From Egibacteraceae bacterium (GTDB lineage Bacteria > Actinomycetota > Nitriliruptoria > Euzebyales > Egibacteraceae), in assembly GCA_030447925.1 (NCBI GenBank), contig JAUJNX010000004.1:274296-338295 (forward strand): a stretch of DNA of 64,000 bases, in the 5' to 3' direction. The notes beneath the pieces are model-generated. The model saw nothing but the letters and a program-made list of their open reading frames with translations. It was not told the origin of the DNA and did no database searches. A program made the position numbers and the translations under genes. This document shows positions 16,028 through 24,506 of the stretch, one piece after another. The first letter of the stretch is position 1, and every line of letters begins with the position of its first letter.

Positions 16028-16479
16028 GCCCTGCCGCCTCCGGCCGCCGCGGTCAGCTGCGTCGAGACGACCTCCAGCAGCGCGGTCCGCCCCGACAGGG
16101 CGCTGCCCTCCACCCGGTCGTGGAGCCGCCGATCTGCGGTGACGACCTTGCAGTCCTCCCGCTCTGCGAGCGCGATGTAGACGCAGTCGTACACCGGATG
16201 CCGGAGCTGGATCGCGAGGCGGAGGGCACGGGGCAGGAGCGGGCCGGCGGCACGCACGTCCAAGGGCTGATCGTCCATGCCGTCAAGGATGCGCACGGCC
16301 TGCTCCGGGTCGAGTCGACCTTGACCCGCCGCCTTCCACAGCACGTTGGCCAGCTCGACGCGGAGGAGGTCGGGGGCCAGCAGTACGTCCGCATCGGTCA
16401 GCACGCGGCGAGCGTGGTCCTCCTGCTCCTCCGGTAGGAACCACTTCGCTGCCACGCTCACGTCGACGACGACGTTCAG
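16024..16479 (-). CDS. vapC: PIN-domain ribonuclease toxin (VapC-like) with probable CTG start
   Basis: Type II toxin, a PIN-domain RNase. The frame reads LNVVVDVSVAAKWFLPEE from a CTG at 16479, giving 151 residues; the first catalytic Asp is in VVVD. Further acidic residues are in LRVELANVLW, YDCVYIALAE and VVTADRRL. The first standard start (GTG 16461) falls after the first Asp and would remove a catalytic residue, whereas CTG overlaps the antitoxin stop as CTGA, matching the ATGA/GTGA habit of this genome. The stop overlaps purN. No ATG, GTG or TTG is available upstream in frame after the antitoxin stop. Confidence 0.75.
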   Translation of the reverse strand: MNVVVDVSVAAKWFLPEEQEDHARRVLTDADVLLAPDLLRVELANVLWKAAGQGRLDPEQAVRILDGMDDQPLDVRAAGPLLPRALRLAIQLRHPVYDCVYIALAEREDCKVVTADRRLHDRVEGSALSGRTALLEVVSTQLTAAAGGGRA

Positions 16480-16718
16480 CGGTCTCGGTCCTCCCGGACG
16501 AGGGGCGTGCTGTCCGGCAGGAGTCGGCCACCGTTACGGTCCCGGATCTCCGCCTTCATCGCGTCTGCGAACGCGATGAACTCCTCCCGGCTGAGCCGCG
16601 ACGAACGTTCCAGGATGTCACGGACCTCGGCCTCGAGCGACCGGCCGTGGAGCCGCGCCTTGATGCGCAGGCGCTCCACGGCGTCCTCCTCGAGGTTGCG
16701 CACGGAGATCTGGGCCAT
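16476..16718 (-). CDS. vapB: Ribbon-helix-helix antitoxin (VapB/FitA-like)
   Basis: 80 residues. The N-terminus ISVRNLEEDAVERLRIKARLHGRSLEAEVRDIL fits a FitA-type ribbon-helix-helix DNA-binding domain; the C-terminal ~40 residues would wrap the toxin. ATG 16718 is leaderless-like, with TAGCAT 7 nt upstream on the minus strand. That box lies in a pair of TGCTAGCA palindromes, the obvious autorepression site. It is followed by the toxin with a CTGA overlap. Confidence 0.82.
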   Translation of the reverse strand: MAQISVRNLEEDAVERLRIKARLHGRSLEAEVRDILERSSRLSREEFIAFADAMKAEIRDRNGGRLLPDSTPLVREDRDR

Positions 16719-16725
16719 GCCCCGG

Positions 16726-16746
16726 ATGCTAGCAGAAGTGCTAGCA
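16726..16746 (-). promoter_or_regulatory. vapB operator: two TGCTAGCA palindromes over the -10 box
   Basis: Two copies of the self-complementary octamer TGCTAGCA (16727-16734 and 16739-16746), 12 bp apart, with the -10 hexamer TAGCAT (16726-16731) embedded in the first. Binding here would block the promoter, as expected for VapB/VapBC conditional autoregulation. Confidence 0.65.
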
Positions 16747-16747
16747 C

Positions 16748-17665
16748 TCACCCGCGGAGGCGGGCGATCATCAGCTCGGCCGTCTCGGTCGGGTTGGTGC
16801 CGACCGCGATGCCCATGGCCTCCAGGGCGGTCTTCTTGTCCGCGGCGGTCTCCCCGCCCTCGGAGCCCTCGCGCACGATGGCGCCCGCGTGGCCCATCTG
16901 CCGGCCGGGCGGGGCGGTGAAGCCGGCCACGTAGGCCACCACCGGGGTGTCCGCGGCGTTGTCGGCGATCCAGCGCCCCACGCGCTGCTCCTCGGTCCCC
17001 CCGATCTCGCCGACGAAGACGATCGCCTCGGTGGCCGGGTCGGCGGCGAAGCGCGGGATGATGTCGAGGAAGTCCGACCCGATGATCGGGTCGCCGCCGA
17101 TGCCGACGCAGGTCGAGATGCCGATGCCCGCCTGCGCGAGCTCGTACATGATCTGGTAGGTCAGCGTCCCGGACCGCGACACCAGCCCGACGTTGCCGGG
17201 CGAGGTGATCTCGCCGGGGATGATGCCGACGTTGGCCGCGCCGGGGGAGATGATCCCCGGGCAGTTGGGCCCCACCAGGACCGGGCGCCCCTCCTTCAGG
17301 AAGGTCCCGTCGGCCTGGCGCGGGTAGAGGGTGTTGTAGACCCGGGCCATGTCGTGGACGGGGATGCCCTCGGTGATGCACACGATCGTGGCGATGCCCG
17401 CGTCCGCGGCCTCGAGGATCGCGTCGGCGGCGAACGGCGCCGGGACCATGATCATCGAGGTGTTCGCGCCCTGCTCGGCCACCGCCTCCGCCGCGGTGGT
17501 GAAGACCGGGACGCCGAGCTCCTCCCAGGTCGTCCCGCCGCGCTTGGGGTGGGTGCCGGCGACGACCTGGGTCCCGTAGGCCTGGTTGCGCTTGGCGTGG
17601 AAGGTGCCCTGGCTGCCGATGCCCTGGACGACCAGGCGGGTGTCGGCGTCGAGGAGGATGCTCAC
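16748..17665 (-). CDS. sucD: Succinyl-CoA ligase, alpha subunit
   Basis: 305 residues, normal length. Forms succinate plus NTP from succinyl-CoA in the TCA cycle with SucC. The CoA-binding N-terminus has [20 protein letters not shown], and the phosphohistidine loop is [14 protein letters not shown] near residue 250. The start overlaps the sucC stop by 4 bp. The stop lies immediately next to the vapB operator. Confidence 0.95.
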   Translation of the reverse strand: MSILLDADTRLVVQGIGSQGTFHAKRNQAYGTQVVAGTHPKRGGTTWEELGVPVFTTAAEAVAEQGANTSMIMVPAPFAADAILEAADAGIATIVCITEGIPVHDMARVYNTLYPRQADGTFLKEGRPVLVGPNCPGIISPGAANVGIIPGEITSPGNVGLVSRSGTLTYQIMYELAQAGIGISTCVGIGGDPIIGSDFLDIIPRFAADPATEAIVFVGEIGGTEEQRVGRWIADNAADTPVVAYVAGFTAPPGRQMGHAGAIVREGSEGGETAADKKTALEAMGIAVGTNPTETAELMIARLRG

Positions 17666-18834
17666 GAGGTGCTCCCGCTGGTGGTGGACGCGCGGGCGAG
17701 CTCGACGGCCTGCTGGGCCGCCGCGAGCATCTGCGCCGCGGGGACGACGGACGGGTGGGCCGCCTCGGTCAGGATGGCGCGCCCCTCCTCGGCGTTGGTG
17801 CCGTCGAGGCGGACGACGAGCCGCTGGGACACCGACCCCAGCCGGTCCAGCGCCCCCAGGACGCCCCGCGCGACCTCGTCGCCGCGGGTGATGCCGCCGA
17901 AGATGTTGACCAGGACGCTGCGGACCTGCGGGTCGGACAGGACCAGCGACAGCGCCTCCGCCATGCGGTCGGCGTCCGCGCCGCCGCCGACGTCCAGGAA
18001 GTTCGCGGCCCGCCCGCCCGCCTGCGACACGACGTCGAGGGTGGCCATGACCAGCCCCGCGCCGTTGCCGATGACGCCGACCTCGCCGTCGAGCTTCACG
18101 TACTGCAGCCCGGCCTCCTGCGCCCGCGCCTCCAGCCCGTCGTCGGCGTCGGTGTCGTCCAGCGCGGCGATGTCGGGGTGGCGGAACAGCGCGTTGCCGT
18201 CGATCGACACCTTCGCGTCGAGCGCGATCACCCGGCCGTCGGTCGTGCGGATCAGCGGGTTGACCTCGAACAGCGTCGCGTCGGCGTCCACGAAGCCCGC
18301 GTACAGCTTCACCAGCAGGTCGGTGGCGCCGTCGAGGTCCTCCCCCGCCAGCCCGCCCTGCTCGAGGATCGACCGGGCGCGGTCCGCGTCCAGCGGCACG
18401 GTCGGGTCGAGGTCGACCTTGGCGACCTTCTCCGGCGTCTCGCGGTTGACGGTCTCGATCTCGATGCCGCCCTCGGTCGAGAAGATGACCTTGTAGCCCT
18501 TGCTGACGCGGTCGTGGAGCAGCGACAGGTAGTACTCGACGGCGATGTCGCTGGCCGGTTCCACCAGCACCTGGCGGACGACGTGGCCCTTGATGTCCAG
18601 GCCCAGGATCGCCTCGGCGGCGGCGCGCGCGGCGGCCGGGTCGGCGCAGTACCTCACGCCGCCCGCCTTGCCGCGGCCGCCCGTCAGCACCTGCGCCTTC
18701 ACCATCACCGGCACGCCGAACTCGGCCGCCTGCGCCTCCGCCTCGGCGGGTGCGGTCGCCACCTTGCCCTGCGGGGTCGTCGGCACCCCGTACCGGCGGA
18801 ACAGGTCCTTGCCCTGGTGCTCGAGGAGGTCCAC
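17662..18834 (-). CDS. sucC: Succinyl-CoA ligase, beta subunit
   Basis: 390 residues. Begins MDLLEHQGKDLFRRYGVPTT, the ATP-grasp N-terminus, with KAQVLTGGRGKAGGV, FEVNPLI and the C-terminal NIFGGITRGDEVARG typical of SucC. Pairs with sucD downstream (4-bp overlap). A B12-binding protein ends 10 bp upstream on the same strand, linking this operon to methylmalonyl-CoA/succinyl-CoA metabolism. Confidence 0.95.
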   Translation of the reverse strand: MDLLEHQGKDLFRRYGVPTTPQGKVATAPAEAEAQAAEFGVPVMVKAQVLTGGRGKAGGVRYCADPAAARAAAEAILGLDIKGHVVRQVLVEPASDIAVEYYLSLLHDRVSKGYKVIFSTEGGIEIETVNRETPEKVAKVDLDPTVPLDADRARSILEQGGLAGEDLDGATDLLVKLYAGFVDADATLFEVNPLIRTTDGRVIALDAKVSIDGNALFRHPDIAALDDTDADDGLEARAQEAGLQYVKLDGEVGVIGNGAGLVMATLDVVSQAGGRAANFLDVGGGADADRMAEALSLVLSDPQVRSVLVNIFGGITRGDEVARGVLGALDRLGSVSQRLVVRLDGTNAEEGRAILTEAAHPSVVPAAQMLAAAQQAVELARASTTSGSTS

Positions 18835-18844
18835 GGGTTCTCCG

Positions 18845-19240
18845 TCAGTCGCGGTCCGGCACGTTGGCCCGCACCCACTCGACGATGTCGGTGGTGCGGG
18901 CGCCGGGGGTGAAGATGGCCTTGACGCCGAGCTGCTGGAGCTCGGCGATGTCCGGCTTGGGGATGATGCCCCCGCCGAACACGAGGACGTCCGCGGCGTC
19001 GCGCTCGCGCAGCAGCTCGACGACGCGGGGGAACAGGGTCATGTGCGCCCCGGAGTGGATCGACAGGCCCACGGCCGCGACGTCCTCCTGGAGCGCCGCC
19101 TCGACGATCTGCTCGGGGGTCTGGTGCAGGCCGGTGTAGACGACCTCCATCCCCCCGTCGCGCAGCGCGCGGGCGACGATCTTGGCGCCCCGGTCGTGCC
19201 CGTCGAGCCCCGGCTTGGCGATCAGGACGCGGATGGCCAC
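18845..19240 (-). CDS. Cobalamin-binding domain protein, methylmalonyl-CoA mutase C-terminal type
   Basis: 131 residues forming a stand-alone B12-binding domain: [24 protein letters not shown] contains the DxHxxG lower-ligand motif (DGHDRG), followed by [12 protein letters not shown] and [14 protein letters not shown]. This is the small subunit of a split acyl-CoA mutase; the large catalytic subunit is not in the window. It is upstream of sucCD on the same strand, consistent with mutase product (succinyl-CoA) feeding the ligase. GTG 19240 starts the domain directly. Confidence 0.85.
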   Translation of the reverse strand: MAIRVLIAKPGLDGHDRGAKIVARALRDGGMEVVYTGLHQTPEQIVEAALQEDVAAVGLSIHSGAHMTLFPRVVELLRERDAADVLVFGGGIIPKPDIAELQQLGVKAIFTPGARTTDIVEWVRANVPDRD

Positions 19241-19330
19241 GCTGTGCCGGCCCTCCTGTCGGCTCGTCGGGGAACGGGCGGGAGCATACCAGCGGCCGGT
19301 CCGCCGCCATCCGGCTGCGAAGATGGGGGT

Positions 19331-19858
19331 GTGGACGAGGTTCCCGACTACGGGCCGCGCGGGTACCTGCCCCCGCGCGCGGCGCGGCGCGCCCGCAAGA
19401 TCGTGCTGCGCGAGCGCATGGGCCTGCAGTGGCCCGTCGCCGCGGTCGTCGCCGGCGTCCTGGTGGTGCTCGTCGGCGCGGTCTACCTGCTGCGCTCCGG
19501 GCCGCCGGGGGCGCCCTTCGTGCCGCTGGGGCCCGTCCCCGCCGTCGAGGGGGTCACCCCGGCGCGCGCGGCGGGCGACGCGCTGCTGGTCGCCGTGGTC
19601 GCCGGCCGGGTGGGGGTGTTCGCCGACCCGGGCGTGCCGGTCACCTGGTGCGCGGCCTCGCGGCGGCTGGAGTCGCCCGACGGGCGGGTCTGGACCCCCG
19701 AGGGGATCCTGGTCGGCGGGGACGGCGCCTCCCTGCGGCCGGTGCCGAGCACCGTCCACGGGGGCGAGCTCTACGCCGACCCCCGCACCGCCACCGACCT
19801 GCCGCCCGACCCCCGCGGCGAGCGCACCGCCTGCGGGGACGGACCGACCGGCCCCTGA
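19331..19858 (+). CDS. Hypothetical single-pass membrane protein
   Basis: 175 residues from GTG 19331: a basic N-terminus ([18 protein letters not shown]), one TM ([21 protein letters not shown]), then a ~110-residue external domain with [23 protein letters not shown] do not recognise the family. A GGGGG precedes the start but no clear SD or promoter is seen. It is transcribed away from the B12/sucCD operon and towards the lipoprotein gene. Confidence 0.6.
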   Translation: MDEVPDYGPRGYLPPRAARRARKIVLRERMGLQWPVAAVVAGVLVVLVGAVYLLRSGPPGAPFVPLGPVPAVEGVTPARAAGDALLVAVVAGRVGVFADPGVPVTWCAASRRLESPDGRVWTPEGILVGGDGASLRPVPSTVHGGELYADPRTATDLPPDPRGERTACGDGPTGP

Positions 19859-19900
19859 CCGCGGCCGGCGGTAGGGGCGGCGCGGTCACGGCCCGCGGGT

Positions 19901-21868
19901 TCAGATCACCTCCGCCATCAGCGCCAGGAACGGCCGGCCGGGGATCGCCAGGGCGTGGCCGAAGCCGTAGTCCCCCCGGTCGCGCACCGTGTAGTTCACG
20001 ACCTGCGCGCCGCGGTGGTCCAGGGCCGATAGGTAGGTCGCACCACCGCAGAAGCGGCGGTTGCGTGACAGCGCGACCCCGACGGGATCCACCAGCCTGC
20101 TGTCGCGCAGCGTCCCGACCCGGGTGAGATCGTCCTCCAGCTGCACCACCGCGCGGTCGCCCCGGCTGGTGACGACCAGGTCGTTGCCGACGGCGAAGTC
20201 GGTCGTGTACTCGATCGAGGTGGGGTTGCGCCCCACGTCCACGGCGTCCACCTGGGCCGGTACACCGGCCTCCTCCTCGGTGGCCAGCCCGCCGACGTCG
20301 AAGCGCAGGAACTGCCCGGCCAGGGTCGCCACGTAGGCGCTGCCCGCGAAGACGCCGTCGTCCCAGACCTCCGGGGAGCGCCAGTCGTTGGAGCCCGGTG
20401 GGCGGGCGTACCCCGCGGCCACGGCCGTCGGAGCCTCGACGTGCAGGGTCGCCGCGACCAGGGGTGCCTGCTCCGGTGCGTGGGCGAACGTGAAGGGCCA
20501 CTGGTCCGGCGCGGGTCCCACCTCCTGGGTCTGCTGGTGGCGGTCCTGGGTCGTGAAGTGCATGTCGCGGTAGTAGGAGAGGAGCGGCTGCAGGTCGACG
20601 AAGGCGACCGCGTCCTCCGCCCGGGAGGAGACCACGGCGTAGCCCGCTCTGGCGGTCCGCTTCCAGATGCTGCCGCTGTGGCCGTACCAGACATCGCGCT
20701 CGCCCTGCCGGCCGAGGTCCAGGCCGACGTTGTCGGTCTCGCCGCGACTGGACCGGAAGATCGTGTCCGCCGTCGCCTCGATGTCGGTGGGGGCGGCGAA
20801 GGGGAGGTCCACCGCCCCGAGCAGCTTGAGGTCGCGGACCGTGGTGCTGCTGGGGAACCCGAACCGGAAGCCGTCCTCCGGGTCGGCGTCGCCGGTCGCG
20901 TGCACCGCGCCTTCCAGGGCGAACACCGCGACCTCACCGACGTGGCGTCGGGTGTCCCAGGTCGTGACCAGGGCGAACTCGCCCCCGGGCGTGACCGCGA
21001 CGGCCGTGGGCACGTCGCCCTCCGGCACCCGCGACGCGGGGTAGCGCCCGTACTTGGTGTTGGGGTCGTTGCCGTTGCCGGTGATCCCCACCATCCCGTC
21101 GCGGAACGCGACCACCGAGTAGATGGACCCGCCCGCGCGCGCCTGCCCCATCGCCACCGGCAGCCGCGGCGCCGCGCCGCCGGACGCCGCGGCCCAGCTC
21201 GCGCTGTCCAGCGCCGGGTCGCGCTCGCGGCTGTAGTGGTTGCCCTGGTCCGGCTCCGTCTGGACCCGGTGGTCCAGGAGCCATCCCGGCGCCGCACCCG
21301 AGCAGTACACCGAGCCGTTGCGGGCGCGGGCCAGACCGGCGTCGCCGTCGGTGTCGGGGCTGTAGGCCAGCGGCCCGGACATGGCGAACCAGTCGGTCCA
21401 GGTGCGGTCGTCGTAGGCGTCGCGGTCGCCCTCCAGGCCGCCCTCACCACGCTGGGGCAGCGTCGGCGCGTCGGCGGCCGCGCCGTAGTCGTCGGCGGAC
21501 GGCCCCAGGCGGGCGTCGACGGTCGCGGGCCGGTCATACGCCGCGGCCACGGCCTCGTACGCCGCGGGGTCCACCGCTCCGTCGGGGCCCAGGACGGGCT
21601 CCGACCAGTCCCCGATCGGCGGGGCAGCAGGTGCCGGTGGGGAGGGTGGCGCGGGGGCCGGCGCGGTGGGGCTCGTCGCGGGCGGGCCACCGGCGGGAGG
21701 CGCTGGGGGCGGGGCCACGACCGCCGGCGGCGCGGGTGCGGGCCGGAGCGTCGCGCCGGACACGCCGTCGCAGGCGCCCGCGAGCAGGGCGGCCACGGCG
21801 ACGGCCGCCCAGCGGCGGGCGCGGGGCAGGGTGCGCGGCCTTCGTTCAGCTGGGGTTGCCGGTGGCAT
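19901..21868 (-). CDS. Large secreted lipoprotein, unknown function, beta-propeller-like
   Basis: 655 residues from ATG 21868, with AAAGGA upstream. The signal peptide ends at a lipobox (ALLAGAC), then a ~60-residue Pro/Ala linker, then a globular domain rich in repeated beta segments (SIYSVVAFRDGMVGITGNG, AVAVTPGGEFALVTTWD, FLRFDVGGLATEE) suggestive of a propeller. No catalytic motif is recognised. It lies downstream of, and co-oriented with, the ECF sigma and CBM-containing membrane gene (89-bp gap), so it may be a target or partner of that regulator. The long open frame upstream of the ATG is non-coding shadow. Confidence 0.7.
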   Translation of the reverse strand: MPPATPAERRPRTLPRARRWAAVAVAALLAGACDGVSGATLRPAPAPPAVVAPPPAPPAGGPPATSPTAPAPAPPSPPAPAAPPIGDWSEPVLGPDGAVDPAAYEAVAAAYDRPATVDARLGPSADDYGAAADAPTLPQRGEGGLEGDRDAYDDRTWTDWFAMSGPLAYSPDTDGDAGLARARNGSVYCSGAAPGWLLDHRVQTEPDQGNHYSRERDPALDSASWAAASGGAAPRLPVAMGQARAGGSIYSVVAFRDGMVGITGNGNDPNTKYGRYPASRVPEGDVPTAVAVTPGGEFALVTTWDTRRHVGEVAVFALEGAVHATGDADPEDGFRFGFPSSTTVRDLKLLGAVDLPFAAPTDIEATADTIFRSSRGETDNVGLDLGRQGERDVWYGHSGSIWKRTARAGYAVVSSRAEDAVAFVDLQPLLSYYRDMHFTTQDRHQQTQEVGPAPDQWPFTFAHAPEQAPLVAATLHVEAPTAVAAGYARPPGSNDWRSPEVWDDGVFAGSAYVATLAGQFLRFDVGGLATEEEAGVPAQVDAVDVGRNPTSIEYTTDFAVGNDLVVTSRGDRAVVQLEDDLTRVGTLRDSRLVDPVGVALSRNRRFCGGATYLSALDHRGAQVVNYTVRDRGDYGFGHALAIPGRPFLALMAEVI

Positions 21869-21957
21869 CGCTGTCCTTTCGCGGGGTGATCGGTCCCGAC
21901 GCTCGGGCGGGCTGGGTGACCGCGGACGCCGGCTGCTCACGAACAAGGCGACCCGCT

Positions 21958-22836
21958 CTAGGGGGCGGGCCGCTCGCCCGGATCGGTGGTCAGCAGGAGG
22001 CGGTCCAGCCGGGCCCCGTCCTCGCGGTTGTGGACGCGCAGGCGGTGCAGGCCGGCGCCGAGGTCGTGGGCGGGCGCGCCGTCGGCGGCAGGCACCCGGA
22101 CCCATTCCCAGCCCGCGGTCGTGAGCCGTCCCTCCACGTCGGGGAAGTGCCAGGCCAGCTCCGGCCCGCCGTCGACCGACACGAAGAAGGAGTTGCTCCC
22201 CGTGTGCGAGCCGCTCACCCGGGCCCACAGGTGGTAGCGCCCGGCCGCGGGCAGGAGCACCTCGAGGTCGACCGCGCCAGGGTTGGGGTCACGGGCGCTG
22301 GGGCCCGTGCTCTCCGCCACGCCGACGGAGGCCGCACCCGTGCCGGGGTCGCGGACCACCTCCATCGGCGCGGTCAGCACCCCATCCTCCGCCTCCAGCA
22401 GCAACCGGTGGGGCGCGACCGCCGGGGTGGGCGGCGGCGCCGGGGCACCCTCCGGGGATGGCGTCGGGGCGGCATCGGGGCCCTCCTGCTCCGCGGGAGC
22501 GGGTGGCGTGGTGGGTGGGGGCGGCGCGGCGGACGGGGCGGGCGGGGGCGGGACGGCCGGGGGGTGGGGCAGCAAGGGCGCCGGTCCGGACGGTCCCGGC
22601 GGGGGCGGCGGTTCCGCGGGGGCCTGCGTGGCGATCGCCAGCTCACGGCCGGGCGGGACGACCGCGGTCAGGGTCGCGGCCACGGCGAGCAGCGGCACGG
22701 CCACGGCGCAGACCGCCAGCGCCCGCCGCCGGCGCCGGTACGCGCGGGCGCGGCGGGCCACGTCGGCCAGGTCCAGCGGGGCCCACGCGTCGACCCGCGC
22801 ACGCCGCAGGGTCTCGTCCAGCGCGGGACCGCTCAC
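21958..22836 (-). CDS. Putative anti-sigma membrane protein with extracellular carbohydrate-binding-like domain
   Basis: 292 residues. A short cytoplasmic N-terminus (~50 residues, ARVDAWAPLDLADVARRARAYRRRRR) is followed by one TM (ALAVCAVAVPLLAVAATLTAVV), a ~90-residue Pro-rich spacer, then a C-terminal beta-sandwich-like domain starting LLLEAEDGVL and containing GRYHLWARVSGS and VHNREDGARLDRLLLT. EAE at the start and this ending are typical of CBM6/CBM35-type modules. GTG 22836 overlaps the ECF sigma stop (GTGA), the normal place for an anti-sigma gene. No zinc HxxxCxxC motif is present. The anti-sigma role is inferred from position and topology. Confidence 0.62.
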   Translation of the reverse strand: MSGPALDETLRRARVDAWAPLDLADVARRARAYRRRRRALAVCAVAVPLLAVAATLTAVVPPGRELAIATQAPAEPPPPPGPSGPAPLLPHPPAVPPPPAPSAAPPPPTTPPAPAEQEGPDAAPTPSPEGAPAPPPTPAVAPHRLLLEAEDGVLTAPMEVVRDPGTGAASVGVAESTGPSARDPNPGAVDLEVLLPAAGRYHLWARVSGSHTGSNSFFVSVDGGPELAWHFPDVEGRLTTAGWEWVRVPAADGAPAHDLGAGLHRLRVHNREDGARLDRLLLTTDPGERPAP

Positions 22837-23405
22837 GATCCGGCTCCGTCCGGGAGGGTCGGACCCAGGTGGCGGCGCAGGGTCCGGAGGGCCTCGTGGG
22901 TCTGCGACTTCACGGTGCCCGGCGAGCAGCCGAGCGCCTGGGCGGCCTCGGCGACCGAGAGGTCGGCGTAGTAGCGGAGGATCAGGGCGGACCGCTGCCC
23001 CACGGGCAGGGCGGTGACGGCGGCGCGCACGTCCAGCACGTCGGCGCGGTCGAGTTCGGGCGGGAGCGGCACGGCGCCGGTACGGGTGAGAGCGCGGTGC
23101 TCCGCCAGCTTGCGGCGGAACAGGGAGTTCCCCAGGTTGAACGCGACCCGGTAGGCCCACGCCCGGGGACTGGGCAGCCCCCGGACGGTGTCCCAGTGGC
23201 TGTACACGCGCGCCAGCGTCTCCTGTGTGAGCTCCTCGGCCACGTGATGACCGTGGCGCAGCGCCAGGGAGTCGAGCAGGCGGGGTCGCAGGCCGCGGCA
23301 GAACGCCTCCAGCCCGAGATCCCCGAGGTCGTCCGGTCCCGGCTCGTCGACCGGCTCTGCCAGCACGATGCCGCCGCCCCGCTCCCCGCCGTCCCTGCGC
23401 TTCAC
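22833..23405 (-). CDS. ECF RNA polymerase sigma factor
   Basis: 190 residues. Region 2: AEELTQETLARVYSHWDTVRG and PRAWAYRVAFNLGNSLFRRK. Region 4 HTH: ALPVGQRSALILRYYADLSVAEAAQALGCSPGTVKSQTHEALRTLRRHL. This is the SigE-like/SIGMA70-ECF architecture common in actinobacteria. The downstream membrane protein overlaps by 4 bp. A 338-bp gene-free region upstream should hold its promoter. Likely controlled by the membrane partner in response to an extracellular glycan signal (inference). Confidence 0.88.
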   Translation of the reverse strand: MKRRDGGERGGGIVLAEPVDEPGPDDLGDLGLEAFCRGLRPRLLDSLALRHGHHVAEELTQETLARVYSHWDTVRGLPSPRAWAYRVAFNLGNSLFRRKLAEHRALTRTGAVPLPPELDRADVLDVRAAVTALPVGQRSALILRYYADLSVAEAAQALGCSPGTVKSQTHEALRTLRRHLGPTLPDGAGS

Positions 23406-23743
23406 GGTGGGTACTACGCGCGGCGCCGCCCTGGGGTTGGGGCGCGGGACACGGTCAGCGCCAGTGCAGGGTCCGCCACCGTCCGGCCGGACAGTGGACG
23501 GTGGCCGCGGTCCTCGGTCCTCGGTCCTCTCCGACCGCCTGACCCCGCGGCGAGCGCACCGCCTGCGGGAACAGCTGAAGCGTCGGGTTCTCCGAAAATT
23601 GGAAAGCCCGACGTGAGGCCACTCGGGCTCCCTCGACCGGGCTGGTGGCCAGAGTTAAGCACGACTGCGATCGGAGACCAAGCACCCCGACCCTGTCCGG
23701 ACGAACACCCGCCCCCCTCAGGGTGCTCCCCGACCCACCCCCG
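23406..23743. other. 338-bp gene-free region with hairpin and short repeats
   Basis: No convincing gene. It contains an 8-bp tandem motif (GGTCCTCG, ~2.5 copies near 23512-23530), a 27-bp segment identical to 19811-19837 (at 23543-23569), and an inverted repeat CGTCGGG/CCCGACG (23581-23587 with 23607-23613) enclosing an A/T-richer stretch (TCCGAAAATTGGAAAG), unusual in this GC-rich DNA. It probably holds the promoter of the ECF sigma gene; no specific box can be assigned. Confidence 0.5.
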
Positions 23744-24490
23744 CTAGGCCCAATCGCCCGCCAGGAGGGGGACGATCGGGTGGGCGTCGCGGTCGAGGCG
23801 CAGGCGGTCGAAGACGTCGACGTCGCCGCCGCGGCGCTCCTCGGCCTCCAGCGCGCCGGTCAGGGCCGGGTCCAGCGCCGCCGCGACGGCGATGAACAGC
23901 AGCTCGACCCCCTCGATGTCCAGGAGGGCGGGGGGGTCGACCGGCGCCCACCGGCGGGTGCCGAAGCGCGCCTGGAGGTCGGCGGGCAGCTCGGGACGGC
24001 GTCCCGGCGACAGGCCGACGTCCCGCGGGGTGGGGGCCTCGGGGTTGCGCGCGCTGACGATCAGGCGCGCCTCGGCGGTGACGTTGAGCTCGCGCTGGAC
24101 GGGCCCGGGCTCCGCGGGGGTGGCCAGCAGGTAGGCGAGCTGGGTGTCGCGGTCCCCGCGCAGCAGCGCGTAGACGCCCTCCCCCACCGGCCGCGCCGGC
24201 GGCTGGTGGCGGGTCCCGCGCGTCGCGGTGTCGTAGACCGAGGCCAGCAGCCGCGGGCGCACCGCCGCCGGGTCGGTGCCCGCCGCCTCGACGTAGGCCC
24301 ACACGCGCTCGTGGCGGGCGGCGTCGGGCAGGCGCTTGCGGCCGACGCGCAGCAGCCGGAACCGGCCCGTCCCCCGCGGCACGAGCACGACGAGGAACTG
24401 CTGCACGTCGCCCAGCCCCGCCGGGGACCCCTCCTCGACCCGCGGCCGGAAGAAGAAGTGGATCTCCCCCGCCTCCAGGACCTCCGCCAC
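23744..24490 (-). CDS. Hypothetical protein downstream of pcrA
   Basis: 248 residues from GTG 24490, 16 bp after the pcrA stop. It opens VAEVLEAGEIHFFFRPRVEEG, has a central block VQQFLVVLVPRGTGRFRLLRVGRKRLP and a C-terminal LFIAVAAALDPAL. It has a mixed alpha/beta composition with no signal peptide or TM. I do not assign a family. Codon use and length argue that it is a real gene, co-transcribed with pcrA. Confidence 0.6.
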   Translation of the reverse strand: MAEVLEAGEIHFFFRPRVEEGSPAGLGDVQQFLVVLVPRGTGRFRLLRVGRKRLPDAARHERVWAYVEAAGTDPAAVRPRLLASVYDTATRGTRHQPPARPVGEGVYALLRGDRDTQLAYLLATPAEPGPVQRELNVTAEARLIVSARNPEAPTPRDVGLSPGRRPELPADLQARFGTRRWAPVDPPALLDIEGVELLFIAVAAALDPALTGALEAEERRGGDVDVFDRLRLDRDAHPIVPLLAGDWA

Positions 24491-24506
24491 CGGACGGGCG
24501 GAACCC

